From: Butyrivibrio fibrisolvens
GTDB taxonomy: Bacteria > Bacillota > Clostridia > Lachnospirales > Lachnospiraceae
Direction: 5' to 3'
DNA: 64,000 bases
Assembly (NCBI RefSeq): GCF_037113525.1
Contig: NZ_CP146963.1
Coordinates: 2,852,001 to 2,916,000 of the forward strand
Shown here: positions 8,330-17,741 of the stretch, piece by piece
Numbering within the stretch: position 1 is the stretch's first letter
Layout: each line of letters starts with the position of its first letter
Notes under the pieces: model-generated
Told to the model about the DNA's origin: nothing
The model's input: the letters and a program-made list of their open reading frames with translations, nothing else
The model's database searches: none
Made by a program: the position numbers and the translations under genes

Positions 8330-9751
8330 TTATTTAGTAACATGCTTCTTTGCAGGGTGTGCTTCTCTCTTTGTAAAAAGCATCTCTAATGCGCCGATAA
8401 CATACTTTCTTGTATCAGCAGGCTCAATGATCTCATCAACATAGCCTCTTCTTGCAGCACTTACAGCGCTGTTCTGAAGCTTAGCATACTCAGCTGCGAT
8501 CTCATTAACTTCTTCTGCGCTCTTACCATCACCGATGATCTTGGCAGCCATATCTGCTTCCATTGTTCCGATCTGGGAATCTGGCCAGCAAACATTGATA
8601 TCTGCCTTAGAATTCATGATAACGAATGCGCTACCAAGAGCCTTACCTGTAACAACATTAACTTTCGGAACAGAAGCTGAACCAAATGCAGAAACAAGTG
8701 CTGCTGCTTTCTTGGCAAGTCTCTTCTCTTCACATGTTGTAGCAAGGAAGCCCTTTACATTTGTGAATGTAACAACAGGAAGATCAAAAGCATCGCAGAA
8801 ACGAACGAAATCAGCTGCCTTCTCACAACCGTTTGCTGTAAGAACAGGCTCGAATTTCTCTTTCTCTTTGCCGTTTTCATCAAATAATACGCTGCGGTTA
8901 GCAACAACGCCAACTGTAGCTCCGTTAAGTTTGATGAATCCTGTTACCATCTCTTTAGCGAATTCTCTCTTGGTTTCAAAGAAAACGCCATTATCTGAAA
9001 GAATTGAAAGTGCAAGTGCAGGATCTGCAACTGCGCCATCAAAATTCTCAAGTGATCTGTTAAGATCATCAGCGCACTCTTCATAGAAGTCGCTGTCTTC
9101 ATTATTAGAAGGAAGAAGGCTTACAAGCTGACGAATCTCGTTGTAGATTGTCTCTTCATCGCCTGCAACATCAACGATTCCAGCCTTAGCGCCCTGGAAA
9201 TCAGCTGCTGCTGTATCACACTTCTCTTCGTAATTGCCTTTAATGGAGTTAGGAGAATTGACGAACAGCTTACCGTTCTTGCTCTCCATGAATGTAAAAT
9301 CAGAAAGGGCTGGTACAAGTGCCAGACCGCCGCCACAGCCACCGAATACTGCTGTGATCTGAGGAACAACTCCTGAAGCCTCAACTTCTTTAGCGTAGAT
9401 CTCGCCAAAAGCTGCAAGAGCATCAGTTGCTTCCTGAAGACGCATACCTGTTGAATCGATAAGACCGATTACAGGTGCTCCCATCTTGACTGCCATATCA
9501 TAGATACGTGCAATCTTCTTTGCATGCATTTCGCCAACGGATCCGCCTAATACACTTGCATCCTGGCTATATACATACACAAGGTTACCATCAATGACAC
9601 CATATCCCGTAACAACACCATCGGATGGAGTCTCTGACTGTTTCAGACCGAAGTCAGTGCTCCTTGCTGTAACCATAGCACCAATTTCGACGAAACTGTT
9701 CTCATCGAGTAAAGCATTAATTCTTTGACTCGCCTGTGAAGTACTACTCAT
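8330..9751 (-). CDS. Acyl-CoA carboxyltransferase subunit (MmdA/PccB-like)
   Basis: The 473-residue protein has the two crotonase-like halves of biotin-dependent acyl-CoA carboxyltransferases. The N half carries DGVVTGYGVIDGNLVYVYSQD and GLIDSTGMRLQEATDALAAF. The C half carries LPVVTFTNVKGFLATTCEEK, GKALGSAFVIMNSK and a YVDEIIEPADTRKYV ending. It is shorter and more divergent than typical methylmalonyl-CoA decarboxylase alpha (about 510). It is the first gene of the operon with oadG, biotin carrier, oadB and oadA, with AGGTAAGT before the ATG. The CoA substrate (methylmalonyl-, malonyl- or glutaconyl-CoA) cannot be told from sequence alone. Confidence 0.85.
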   Translation of the reverse strand: MSSTSQASQRINALLDENSFVEIGAMVTARSTDFGLKQSETPSDGVVTGYGVIDGNLVYVYSQDASVLGGSVGEMHAKKIARIYDMAVKMGAPVIGLIDSTGMRLQEATDALAAFGEIYAKEVEASGVVPQITAVFGGCGGGLALVPALSDFTFMESKNGKLFVNSPNSIKGNYEEKCDTAAADFQGAKAGIVDVAGDEETIYNEIRQLVSLLPSNNEDSDFYEECADDLNRSLENFDGAVADPALALSILSDNGVFFETKREFAKEMVTGFIKLNGATVGVVANRSVLFDENGKEKEKFEPVLTANGCEKAADFVRFCDAFDLPVVTFTNVKGFLATTCEEKRLAKKAAALVSAFGSASVPKVNVVTGKALGSAFVIMNSKADINVCWPDSQIGTMEADMAAKIIGDGKSAEEVNEIAAEYAKLQNSAVSAARRGYVDEIIEPADTRKYVIGALEMLFTKREAHPAKKHVTK

Positions 9752-10127
9752 TTACTTACCTCCGTATAATATATGTTGACGTTAAAGCACTCGCAAGTTG
9801 AAACATATTGAACTTTTTGTGAAATAAAACCCCTTACATGTCTTAAAACTTGATAATGCCAAACTTTTCACAAATAATATTGTATCATAAACAATTGGGA
9901 AATAACACAGAATTTATAGTGATTTTTACAAATATACGGATTAAAAATATATTATTTTCTAAAAACTATCTAATCACAGACTATTATAACAGATAACTAT
10001 AAATATATCTTTGCCCCAAATAAACAAAAACACGCATCTGCTGCGTGTTTCGTGTTTTTATCAATCTGATAACAATAGTTTTTTCAACTAACTCAAGTAT
10101 TTTATCTTTGATCCAAATATTTACTAA
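9752..10127. other. Intergenic region: decarboxylase-operon promoter and scpB terminator
   Basis: No gene is seen in these 376 bases. An extended -10 (TGATACAAT on the minus strand, 9879-9887) is the best promoter candidate for the operon starting at 9751; its -35 is poor. Inverted half-sites TTGTGAA (9817-9823) and TTCACAA (9867-9873) flank the presumed leader. The rest is very AT-rich. Confidence 0.5.
10028..10050 (-). terminator. Terminator of the scpA-scpB operon
   Basis: A 9-bp stem AAACACGCA / TGCGTGTTT is followed on the minus strand by TTTTTGTTTATTT, about 80 bases after scpB. Confidence 0.85.
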
Positions 10128-10697
10128 TTATATATCCAGCTTCACATCAATTTCCTGCTCAGCTTCTTTTTTGAATTCTTCAGCATGATCTATATCGACT
10201 GAAGGCAGATCATCTACTGATCTTACGCCAAATGAACGAAGGAATTCCTCCGTAGTACCAAACAAGATTGGACGTCCCGGAGCATCCATACGGCCAAGCT
10301 CTTTTACAAGTTCAAACTCTACAAGTCTGTTAACAGCATGGTCTGAATTAACGCCACGAATACGCTCAACTTCAGCCTTTGTAACAGGCTGCTTGTAAGC
10401 TATGATGGACAAAGTCTCAAGGAGCGATTCTGTAAGTACATATTTCTTGGGCGTACTTGCAACCTTGATAAGCTGAGGATAGAAATCCTTCTTGGTAGAC
10501 AGCTGATAAGAATTTTCTAGCTCAAGAAGACCAATCCCGCTATCTGTCTTATTATATTTTTCTTTCAGATATTCTATCTGTTCTTTAACTTCATCTATGC
10601 TTTCTTCAAGAGCTTCAGCAAGTTTGGAAATCTCAACTGAATCTCCCATTGTAAAAAGAATCGCCTCTATTGCGGCAGCTCCCTCTTTCTTTTTCAT
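10128..10697 (-). CDS. scpB: Segregation and condensation protein B
   Basis: The 189-residue protein is the kleisin-associated winged-helix subunit of the SMC-ScpA-ScpB condensin that organises and segregates the chromosome. The two winged-helix domains are visible, with the family signature YVLTESLLETLSIIAYKQPVTKAEVERIRGV at about 90-120 (positions 10330-10430) and a C-terminal acidic tail. The ATG at 10697 follows AGGAG at 11 bases. A longer frame would need a TTG at 10718 inside scpA. It starts one base after the scpA stop, so the two are probably co-translated. The smc gene is not in the window. Confidence 0.95.
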   Translation of the reverse strand: MKKKEGAAAIEAILFTMGDSVEISKLAEALEESIDEVKEQIEYLKEKYNKTDSGIGLLELENSYQLSTKKDFYPQLIKVASTPKKYVLTESLLETLSIIAYKQPVTKAEVERIRGVNSDHAVNRLVEFELVKELGRMDAPGRPILFGTTEEFLRSFGVRSVDDLPSVDIDHAEEFKKEAEQEIDVKLDI

Positions 10698-10698
10698 A

Positions 10699-11508
10699 TC
10701 AGTTTTGCTCCTTTGCAAGTTCCTGTGCAGACTTTATAGCTTCTTCCTCATCCAGTTCTTCTCCGAACTTTTTGGATGTGATGGTAATATCTGCAAAAGT
10801 TCCATCCTGTTCTACTGTAACTTCTCCAAGCTTGATCTCTTCAAGGATAACAAGGAAAGCAACGATGATCTCAGCCTTGGTTGCCTGCGCTTCAAGAAGT
10901 TTTCTAAAACTAAAGCTTTTATGCTTTCTGATATATGCCTTGATAAAAAGAGTCTTTTCATCAATATCAACAGACTCTCTTTCAATTCGGCCGAATGTGC
11001 TTCTTACAGGGTCGATCTTGTCTTCCTGTCTTCGAAGCAGTTCCTGGAATATATCATTAAGTTTCTTAAGATTATTGTCACCGACAAGCTCCTCATAATC
11101 TATAGGAGCTTCATAAGACGTGACCTCAGTTGGGATATCAGGTTTACGATAAAAATACATATCAGAGCCGTCAAACCTTTCTGCAAGCTCTGCAGAAAGA
11201 TACTTAAACATCTTATGTTCGAGAAGTTTTTCAACAAGTTCTGCTCTGGGATCCTCTTCTTCGCCTTCTTCATTAACTTCGCGAGGCAGGAGCATCTTGC
11301 ACTTGATATCCATAAGTTCAGCAGCCATAACAAGGAACTCGGAGGTTACATCCATATCCTCTTCTTCCATAAGGCTGATATATTCAAGATACTGGTTAGT
11401 TATTGTTGAGATCGGGATGTCATAGATCTCGACCTTGTTTTTATCTATAAGATGCAGAAGCAGATCCAAAGGGCCTTCGAAAGCCTTAAGCTTAACTTCA
11501 AGTGCCAT
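10699..11508 (-). CDS. scpA: Segregation and condensation protein A (kleisin)
   Basis: The 269-residue kleisin bridges the SMC heads. It has the N-terminal signature LKAFEGPLDLLLHLIDKNKVEIYDIPI (about 6-33), a charged middle region and a C-terminal winged helix (about 180-255, with FRKLLEAQATKAEIIVAFLVILEEIKLG). The ATG at 11508 overlaps the stop of the upstream metallophosphoesterase gene (TAATG) and has GGAGG upstream. It is the second gene of metallophosphoesterase-scpA-scpB. Length and motifs are standard for Firmicutes. Confidence 0.96.
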   Translation of the reverse strand: MALEVKLKAFEGPLDLLLHLIDKNKVEIYDIPISTITNQYLEYISLMEEEDMDVTSEFLVMAAELMDIKCKMLLPREVNEEGEEEDPRAELVEKLLEHKMFKYLSAELAERFDGSDMYFYRKPDIPTEVTSYEAPIDYEELVGDNNLKKLNDIFQELLRRQEDKIDPVRSTFGRIERESVDIDEKTLFIKAYIRKHKSFSFRKLLEAQATKAEIIVAFLVILEEIKLGEVTVEQDGTFADITITSKKFGEELDEEEAIKSAQELAKEQN

Positions 11509-12404
11509 TACTTAGCCTCCCCATTTTCAGCCTCAAGATCGATGACAACAAGTTCTCCGGGATTGAAAACCCTGATCGGAATCGTATGTGTTCCAAGTCC
11601 TCTTGAAAGAACCATTGTACGATCTTTGATCTTAAATAGTCCCCCATCATATTTTGGGAAAAGATAAAATGCCGGAGATACAACGCCTCCGAGAACGGGA
11701 AGTTTGATGATCCCGCCATGTATATGACCTGACAGCGTAAGATCAGCTCCCCATTCTGCATATCTGGGGAAATACTGAGGATTATGTGCTATCAGGAGAT
11801 TAAATCTATCAGGATCAGGCCCGCCTATTGTCTCTTTCATATATTCAGCCGGCATTTTACGGATGATGACCTTCCTGAAATACTCATGAGGAAGTTCAAG
11901 TCCTGTAAGTTTAATGCCATACTCATCAAGGTTCATGCTTTCGTTGTTCAAAAGCTTGATCCCGAACTTGTCCATGTCAGAGATATAGGTATCATAAAAG
12001 CGGTGAAAGTCTTCATAAAACCATCTAAGCTCACTTTCGTGATTGCCATTGGCTGCGTATACAGGATATCTTGAAGAAAGCTCCTTAAGGAGATTAGTTT
12101 CAAGAGGCCATGTCTTGTATGGAAGCGATCCTGTAAGAATATCTCCTGAAAAAATGATCATATCAGGGGAAAGCTCATCTATCGCCTTGATAAGATCAGC
12201 GTTATCCTTTCCATACTGCCAGCCATGAAGGTCTGATAGGTGACATATTCTTAAGTTTTTCTTTAATTTAGAGCTCTTAACATTATATTTACTTATGACA
12301 AATCTCTTGGCATTATAGGCACTGTTAGCAACACCTATAAATGCAAAAATGACAAATAATAATATAAGAACTTCTAAAATGGTGATCAGCAATACTGTGT
12401 CCAA
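11508..12404 (-). CDS. Membrane-anchored metallophosphoesterase
   Basis: About 298 residues make up an N-terminal hydrophobic segment (about 3-27), then a calcineurin-like domain. Metal-binding motifs in order are LSDLHGWQYG (DxH), FSGDIL (GD), AANGNHE (GNHE), LIAHNP and LSGHIHGG (GHxH), so the site looks intact. The family includes YkuE-type phosphodiesterases that act near the membrane. The start is uncertain: the frame opens with TTG at 12404 and has no ATG before the membrane segment. A second TTG four codons later has slightly better upstream sequence. It is transcribed ahead of scpA with a one-base overlap. Its substrate is unknown. Confidence 0.85.
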   Translation of the reverse strand: MDTVLLITILEVLILLFVIFAFIGVANSAYNAKRFVISKYNVKSSKLKKNLRICHLSDLHGWQYGKDNADLIKAIDELSPDMIIFSGDILTGSLPYKTWPLETNLLKELSSRYPVYAANGNHESELRWFYEDFHRFYDTYISDMDKFGIKLLNNESMNLDEYGIKLTGLELPHEYFRKVIIRKMPAEYMKETIGGPDPDRFNLLIAHNPQYFPRYAEWGADLTLSGHIHGGIIKLPVLGGVVSPAFYLFPKYDGGLFKIKDRTMVLSRGLGTHTIPIRVFNPGELVVIDLEAENGEAK

Positions 12405-12464
12405 CTTTCGTATATTTCTTTTCTACTTCTATCGCCTATTATACGGGAATAAAATCAAAAGAAA

Positions 12465-12495
12465 AGCCCTTGATTTTATACAAAAACCAAGGGCT
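12465..12495 (-). terminator. Terminator of rpsU
   Basis: An 8-bp stem AGCCCTTG / CAAGGGCT is followed by TTTTCTTTT on the minus strand, directly after rpsU. Confidence 0.85.
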
Positions 12496-12503
12496 GTATT
12501 TCT

Positions 12504-12680
12504 TTAGTTGTATTTACGCTTTCTAGCAGCTTCAGACTTCTTCTTACGCTTTACGCTAGGCTTCTCGTAATGTTCTCTCTTACGAATCTCCTGCTGGATA
12601 CCAGCCTTAGCACAACTTCTCTTAAAACGACGAAGTGCGGAGTCAAGTGTTTCATTCTCTTTTACTATAACTGTTGACAT
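12504..12680 (-). CDS. rpsU: 30S ribosomal protein S21
   Basis: The 58-residue protein has the S21 features: an acidic-to-basic start MSTVIVKENETLDSALRRFK, a conserved Cys in KRSCAKAGIQQEI, then REHYEKPSVKRKKK and an Arg/Lys-rich end. It binds the 30S subunit near the anti-Shine-Dalgarno region of 16S rRNA. The ATG at 12680 follows GGGAGGG. The gene is a single transcription unit with a consensus promoter and its own terminator, although alaS lies just upstream on the same strand. Confidence 0.97.
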   Translation of the reverse strand: MSTVIVKENETLDSALRRFKRSCAKAGIQQEIRKREHYEKPSVKRKKKSEAARKRKYN

Positions 12681-12771
12681 ATATTCTCTACCCTCCCTTC
12701 AGTCCCGTTACATTATTGAACTGATCGGGTTATTTACTTAAGTTAAATTATTTTAACTCACAGCATATAGA

Positions 12772-12800
12772 ATTATATACTACTTTTTCGTAATCGTCAA
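12772..12800 (-). promoter_or_regulatory. Strong promoter of rpsU
   Basis: TTGACG (12795-12800), a 17-bp spacer and TATAAT (12772-12777) form a near-consensus sigma-A promoter. A dyad GTTAAA-N4-TTTAAC (about 12742-12757) lies in the leader; its role is unknown. Confidence 0.85.
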
Positions 12801-12816
12801 GCGCATATTTACATAA

Positions 12817-15471
12817 TTACTTGATCTGGTTTGCAAGTACTTCCTGTGCCTTGTTAAGAGCATCTGCGATACCTGCAGGGTTCTTACCACCAGCCTGAGC
12901 CATGTTAGGACGACCGCCACCGCCGCCTCCTACCATAGGAGCTATCTCTTTTACAAGGTTACCTGCATGAGCACCCTTCTTAACAGCAGAATCTGATGCC
13001 ATTGTCATGATGCTGACCTTGCCATCATTATCGCTCATAAGAACTACTACGCAGTCGCCAAGGCTCTCCTTAAGAGAATCTCCAAGCTCGCGAAGGCTGT
13101 TCATATCTACATCCTTAAGAGACTTAGCTACGAACTTAACGCCCTTAACATCTACAGCGTCATCTGCTGCATTACCAAGAGCATCCTTAGCTGCGCTGCT
13201 CTTTAAGGATTCATTCTCGCTCTTAAGAGCCTTAAGCTCTTCCTGGAGCTTCTTGATATGATCAGCAAGAGTTTCAGGTGTAGCCTTAAGAAGTGCTGCT
13301 GCATCCTTAGTGTTGCGCTCAAGTTCCTTATAGAATTCAATTACGTTACTGCCTGTAATAGCTTCGATACGACGAACGCCTGCAGCTACGCCGGATTCTG
13401 AAAGGATCTTGAACTGACCGATTTCTCTTGTGTTAGAAACGTGAGTACCACCACAAAGCTCAATTGACCAGTCGCCCATGTTAACAACTCTTACGCTGTC
13501 GCCATACTTCTCACCAAAAAGGGCCATAGCGCCAGTCTTCTTAGCTTCTTCAAGAGACATTTCCTTTGTAACTACTGAAAGTCCCTCATAGATCTTAGCA
13601 TTAACAATATCTTCAACCTTCTTGATCTCATCAGCTGTCATTGCCTGATGATATGAGAAGTCAAATCTTGTCTTATCAGGATCCTGGTAAGAACCAGCCT
13701 GCTCTACGCTATCTCCAAGAACTTCCTGAAGTGCTTTCTGAAGAAGGTGTGTTGCAGAGTGATTGCTGCATGTCTTTGCTCTGTTAGCAGCATCTACATT
13801 AAGAGATACCTTATCAGAAGTCTTAAAGCTTCCTGCTACAACCTTACCAACATGAGCTGTTCTTCCGCCAGCTACCTTGATAGCTTCAGCCACTTCAAAT
13901 TTAGCGCCGTTTGCACCAAGGATCTCACCGATATCTCCAACCTGGCCACCCATTGTGCCATAGAAAGTAGTCTTATCTGTAATGATAGTACCCTGCTGAC
14001 CCTCTGTAAGCTCATCTGTAAGAGCCTCAGCTCCAGCCATTGCAACAACTGTGCCATCACAGCCAAGAGCATCATAGCCAAGGAATTCCACCTTTACAGA
14101 CTCATCAAGTCCATCGAATACGCCTTTGCCAGCCTCAAGATTAGCAGAGAAGTTCTGGTTATCTCTTGCCTTCTGCTTCTGCTCTTCCATAGAAGTCTTG
14201 AAGCCTTCCTCATCAACTGTAAGGTCCTCTTCCTGAGCAAGCTCAACAGTAAGCTCTACAGGGAAGCCGTATGTATCATAAAGGAAGAATGCATCCTTAC
14301 CACTGATCTCTTTTTTGCCTTCAGCAGTAGTCTTATCAAGGATCTTCTTGAATTCCTTCATACCGTTTTCAAGAGTAGACTCGAAACGAACGATCTCTCT
14401 CTCAAGCTCAGTAAGAACAAATTTCTGATTCTTGTTAAGATGCTCATAGCTCTCTTTATACTCATCAATGTAGATCTTAGCTACTCCAAGGATCTGATCC
14501 TTGTTAAGTCCAAGAGTTCTTGCGTGTCTTACAGCACGACGGATAAGTCTTCTAAGGATATAGCCAGCTCCTGTGTTAGAAGGAAGAAGCTTAGCTTCAT
14601 CACCGATAAGCATAACTGATGTACGAGTATGATCAGCAAGGATTCTCATTGATCTTGTTGTCTTCTCATCAGCTTCATACTTGATACCGCTCTCTTTTTC
14701 AATATAAGCGATAACAGGTGCATGAAGATCGATCTTATAAACATCATCTACTCCGTTAAGGAAAGCAAGGATTCTCTCAAGTCCCCAACCTGTATCAACG
14801 TTCTTCTGTGCAAGAGGTGTAAGATGACCGTCATGGTGCTTCTCATACTGCATGAATACGTCATTACCGATCTCGGTATACTTGCCACAGTGACATCCAG
14901 GTCCGCAGTTTGGTCCGCAATCCGGAACGTCTTTAACATAGAACATCTCACTGTCAGGACCGCATGGACCATATTCAAGTCCCCACCAGTTATCTTCAGC
15001 AGGAAGATAATAGATGTTCTCAGGCTTAAATCCGGATTCAATACGATACTTAGCACCCTCTTCATCACGAGGTGCGTTCTCATCACCTGCAAATACAGTA
15101 GCTGCAAGGTGATCAGCATCAAAACCAAAGAGCTGTGTAAGAAGCTCAAAGCTCCACTGGCAACGCTCTTTCTTGAAATAGTCGCCAAGAGACCAGCTAC
15201 CCATCATTTCAAAGAAAGTACCGTGGCTCTTGTCACCTACTGAATCAATATCGTTAGTACGAACACAGCCCTGTACGTTGCAAAGACGTGTTCCCATAGG
15301 GTGCTTCTTACCAAGAAGATAAGGCATAAGCGGCTGCATACCTGCAACATTGAACATAACACCTGTTGATCCGTCAGATACAAGTGAAACGGCGCCACAG
15401 TCCACATGTCCTCTATCAATATAAAACTGCTTCCATGCTTTACGAAGCTCACTAGCAGTAAACTGTTTCAT
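12817..15471 (-). CDS. alaS: Alanyl-tRNA synthetase
   Basis: The 884-residue protein charges tRNA-Ala and edits misacylated Ser/Gly. The class II aminoacylation domain covers about 1-440 (ELRKAWKQFYIDRGH, MMGSWSLGDYFKKE). The editing domain carries the zinc motif HSATHLLQKAL and CGGTH. The C-terminal DHHA1/C-Ala domain has the Gly-rich stretch GGGGGGRPNMAQAGG. Ribosome binding site GGAGG precedes ATG 15471. It lies 24 bases downstream of glyQS and is probably co-transcribed with it. Length is normal for bacteria. Confidence 0.98.
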   Translation of the reverse strand: MKQFTASELRKAWKQFYIDRGHVDCGAVSLVSDGSTGVMFNVAGMQPLMPYLLGKKHPMGTRLCNVQGCVRTNDIDSVGDKSHGTFFEMMGSWSLGDYFKKERCQWSFELLTQLFGFDADHLAATVFAGDENAPRDEEGAKYRIESGFKPENIYYLPAEDNWWGLEYGPCGPDSEMFYVKDVPDCGPNCGPGCHCGKYTEIGNDVFMQYEKHHDGHLTPLAQKNVDTGWGLERILAFLNGVDDVYKIDLHAPVIAYIEKESGIKYEADEKTTRSMRILADHTRTSVMLIGDEAKLLPSNTGAGYILRRLIRRAVRHARTLGLNKDQILGVAKIYIDEYKESYEHLNKNQKFVLTELEREIVRFESTLENGMKEFKKILDKTTAEGKKEISGKDAFFLYDTYGFPVELTVELAQEEDLTVDEEGFKTSMEEQKQKARDNQNFSANLEAGKGVFDGLDESVKVEFLGYDALGCDGTVVAMAGAEALTDELTEGQQGTIITDKTTFYGTMGGQVGDIGEILGANGAKFEVAEAIKVAGGRTAHVGKVVAGSFKTSDKVSLNVDAANRAKTCSNHSATHLLQKALQEVLGDSVEQAGSYQDPDKTRFDFSYHQAMTADEIKKVEDIVNAKIYEGLSVVTKEMSLEEAKKTGAMALFGEKYGDSVRVVNMGDWSIELCGGTHVSNTREIGQFKILSESGVAAGVRRIEAITGSNVIEFYKELERNTKDAAALLKATPETLADHIKKLQEELKALKSENESLKSSAAKDALGNAADDAVDVKGVKFVAKSLKDVDMNSLRELGDSLKESLGDCVVVLMSDNDGKVSIMTMASDSAVKKGAHAGNLVKEIAPMVGGGGGGRPNMAQAGGKNPAGIADALNKAQEVLANQIK

Positions 15472-15495
15472 CTTATTTCCTCCAACTATTTATCA

Positions 15496-16914
15496 TCAAA
15501 AAGCAAACTTCTCTTCAAAGAACTTATCAAGCTCAGCGATAGGCCATCTTACATTGCCTTCTGAATACTCGATCTGCTTCATAGTATCACGCTCACGGAT
15601 TGTTACGCAGTGATCTTCTTCTGAATCAAAGTCATAAGCGATGCAGAAAGGAGTTCCGATCTCATCCTGTCTTCTGTATCTCTTACCAATTGATCCTCTG
15701 TCATCGTACTCACAGTTCCACTTCATGGAAAGCTGATCGAATACCTTCTCAGCGTTCTCAGAAAGCTTCTTGGAGATAGGAAGTACTGCGATCTTAACAG
15801 GAGCAAGAACAGGATGGAAGTGCATAACTGTTCTTACATCGCCGCCCTCAAGTTCCTCTTCATCATATGCTGCGCAAAGGAATGCAAGAGCAACACGGTC
15901 TGCACCAAGTGAAGGCTCGATAACGTAAGGGATGTAACGCTCCTTCTTCTCTTCATCAAAGTATGTAAGATCCTGGTTAGATGTTGTCTGGTGCTGGCCA
16001 AGGTCATAATCTGTTCTGTCAGCGATACCCCAAAGTTCGCCCCAACCAAATGGGAATTTGAACTCGATATCTGTTGTTCCCTTTGAGTAGAATGCAAGCT
16101 CAGCAGGATCATGCTCACGAAGACGCATCTCATCTTCCTTCATGCCAAGGCTTACAAGGAAATCTCTACAGAAGTTCTTCCAGTACTCATACCACTCAAG
16201 GTCTGTACCAGGCTCGCAGAAGAACTCAAGCTCCATCTGCTCGAACTCACGTGTTCTGAATGTGAAGTTACCAGGTGTGATCTCGTTACGGAAGCTCTTA
16301 CCGATCTGGCCGATACCAAAAGGAAGTTTCTTACGAGTTGTACGCTGTACATTCTTGAAGTTTACGAATATACCCTGTGCTGTCTCAGGACGAAGGTATA
16401 CTGTGTTCTTAGCATCCTCAGTTACACCCTGGAATGTCTTGAACATAAGGTTGAACTGACGGATATCAGTAAAGTTGTGCTTGCCGCATGTAGGGCAAGG
16501 AATGTTGTTATCGTTAATGAAATCCATCATCTGCTGCTGGCTCCAGCCATCAACTGATGATTCAAGCTTTATATTATTCTCCTGTGCAAAATCCTCGATG
16601 ATCTTATCTGCTCTAAAACGCTCGTGGCATTCCTTACAGTCCATAAGAGGATCAGAGAAGCCGGCAAGATGTCCTGATGCAACCCAAGTCTGAGGGTTCA
16701 TAAGGATAGCACAGTCAACACCTACGTTGTACTTGTTCTCCTGTACGAATTTCTTCCACCATGCCTTCTTGACATTATTTTTGAATTCAACACCAAGTGG
16801 ACCGTAATCCCAAGTATTTGCAAGACCTCCGTAAATCTCAGAACCGGGGAAAATAAATCCTCTGCCCTTAGCCAGTGCAATAACTTTGTCCATTGTCTTC
16901 TCTTCTGCTTTCAT
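15496..16914 (-). CDS. glyQS: Glycyl-tRNA synthetase, single-chain (eukaryote-type alpha2)
   Basis: The 472-residue class IIa synthetase is of the alpha2 type, not the bacterial glyQ/glyS two-subunit type. Motifs are GRGFIFPGSEIYGGLANTWDYGP at the N-terminus, YLRPETAQGIFVNF, RNEITPGNFTFRTREFEQMELEFF (motif 2), and SLGADRVALAFL (motif 3). The anticodon-binding domain covers about 375-465. A CKECHERFR and CPTCGKHNF pair may bind zinc. The ATG at 16914 has GGAG upstream. It sits between a lipoprotein gene (27 bases upstream) and alaS (24 bases downstream). Confidence 0.97.
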   Translation of the reverse strand: MKAEEKTMDKVIALAKGRGFIFPGSEIYGGLANTWDYGPLGVEFKNNVKKAWWKKFVQENKYNVGVDCAILMNPQTWVASGHLAGFSDPLMDCKECHERFRADKIIEDFAQENNIKLESSVDGWSQQQMMDFINDNNIPCPTCGKHNFTDIRQFNLMFKTFQGVTEDAKNTVYLRPETAQGIFVNFKNVQRTTRKKLPFGIGQIGKSFRNEITPGNFTFRTREFEQMELEFFCEPGTDLEWYEYWKNFCRDFLVSLGMKEDEMRLREHDPAELAFYSKGTTDIEFKFPFGWGELWGIADRTDYDLGQHQTTSNQDLTYFDEEKKERYIPYVIEPSLGADRVALAFLCAAYDEEELEGGDVRTVMHFHPVLAPVKIAVLPISKKLSENAEKVFDQLSMKWNCEYDDRGSIGKRYRRQDEIGTPFCIAYDFDSEEDHCVTIRERDTMKQIEYSEGNVRWPIAELDKFFEEKFAF

Positions 16915-16941
16915 TTCCTTAATCTCCTGTATCTTTATTCG

Positions 16942-17562
16942 TTAATCTGCTTTCAGTACAATATAACACAAATCATCCTGAGTTGCAGATAAATCTACAT
17001 TTTTACTTCCGTTCCAGACAGTTCCTGCCGGAGCATAAGCTATTTTACCTGAGGAAAAGAATCCTATCTTTTCTTCCATAACAACGACCATCTGGTCATC
17101 TGCGATCTTCGAGATATCGATCTTGCCGCCTTTAGAATCAACAAGTGTTGAAGGAAGGTTGTATCCAGCGGCCTTCATATCACTATATGAACCATAGAAA
17201 AGGAGCATACCGTTAAAGTCCGCATAAGATGCCGCGTCCTTGTATGTCATTACAACGCGCACATTCTTATCTTCCTTGACAGTATCCTGAAGTGTGATAA
17301 GATCCTGCCCCTTGGTCGAATTGTATTCGCTGACCTCTTCTTCGATCTGCGCTTTCATTTCATCCAGATTATAGTAGGAAGCTGAGAAATCCTCCACTAT
17401 GGTATTGATCACTTTACCATCCTTGCCCACATAGATCGCTGTGGTCTCAGATTTTGTAACATCACTGCTCTTGCCGCATCCCGAAAGGACAAATGCTGCA
17501 AGCATTAACATAGCAGCAGATCTGCGCACATACTGTCTTAAATCTTTTGATTCTTTGATCAT
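16942..17562 (-). CDS. Hypothetical lipoprotein
   Basis: The 206-residue protein has a basic start, a hydrophobic signal segment (about 16-28) and a lipobox LSGC followed by GKSSD, so it should be lipidated at the Cys and held on the outer face of the membrane. The mature part contains charged segments such as VVVMEEKIGFFSSGKIAY. Its repeated pattern of a conserved short beta-rich domain is seen in lipoproteins of related Clostridia, but I cannot name the family. It is 27 bases upstream of glyQS, on the same strand, and may share a transcript with the two synthetases. Function is unknown. Confidence 0.8.
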   Translation of the reverse strand: MIKESKDLRQYVRRSAAMLMLAAFVLSGCGKSSDVTKSETTAIYVGKDGKVINTIVEDFSASYYNLDEMKAQIEEEVSEYNSTKGQDLITLQDTVKEDKNVRVVMTYKDAASYADFNGMLLFYGSYSDMKAAGYNLPSTLVDSKGGKIDISKIADDQMVVVMEEKIGFFSSGKIAYAPAGTVWNGSKNVDLSATQDDLCYIVLKAD

Positions 17563-17741
17563 AATCTTTTACCCGTCTTTTCATATGAATCAAATTTATT
17601 GTCGCTACCTGACCTCAATTGGTCCGATATAAAACCGCGCACATTACATGATTATAATAGAGGTACTTTGTTTTTTCAACATTATACATCTACAACTTCA
17701 CACATATAAATTGCACCTCAAATTATAAAGCAATGGCGCTT

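Noticed and set aside
9817..9873. TTGTGAA / TTCACAA half-sites as a Rex operator
   Set aside because: The halves are 43 bases apart, far from the spacing of a Rex box, so one operator is not supported.
10597..11409. 270-codon plus-strand frame across scpB and scpA
   Set aside because: It lies opposite two well-conserved genes with normal motifs and has no homology-like features.
12742..12757. GTTAAA-N4-TTTAAC in the rpsU leader as a Rex site
   Set aside because: The spacing differs from the Rex consensus by two bases, and rpsU is an unlikely target.
13747..14619. Long open frame of 290 codons on the plus strand inside alaS
   Set aside because: It is antisense to a fully conserved alanyl-tRNA synthetase, has a Cys/Ser/Leu-rich composition typical of a shadow frame and no ribosome binding site.
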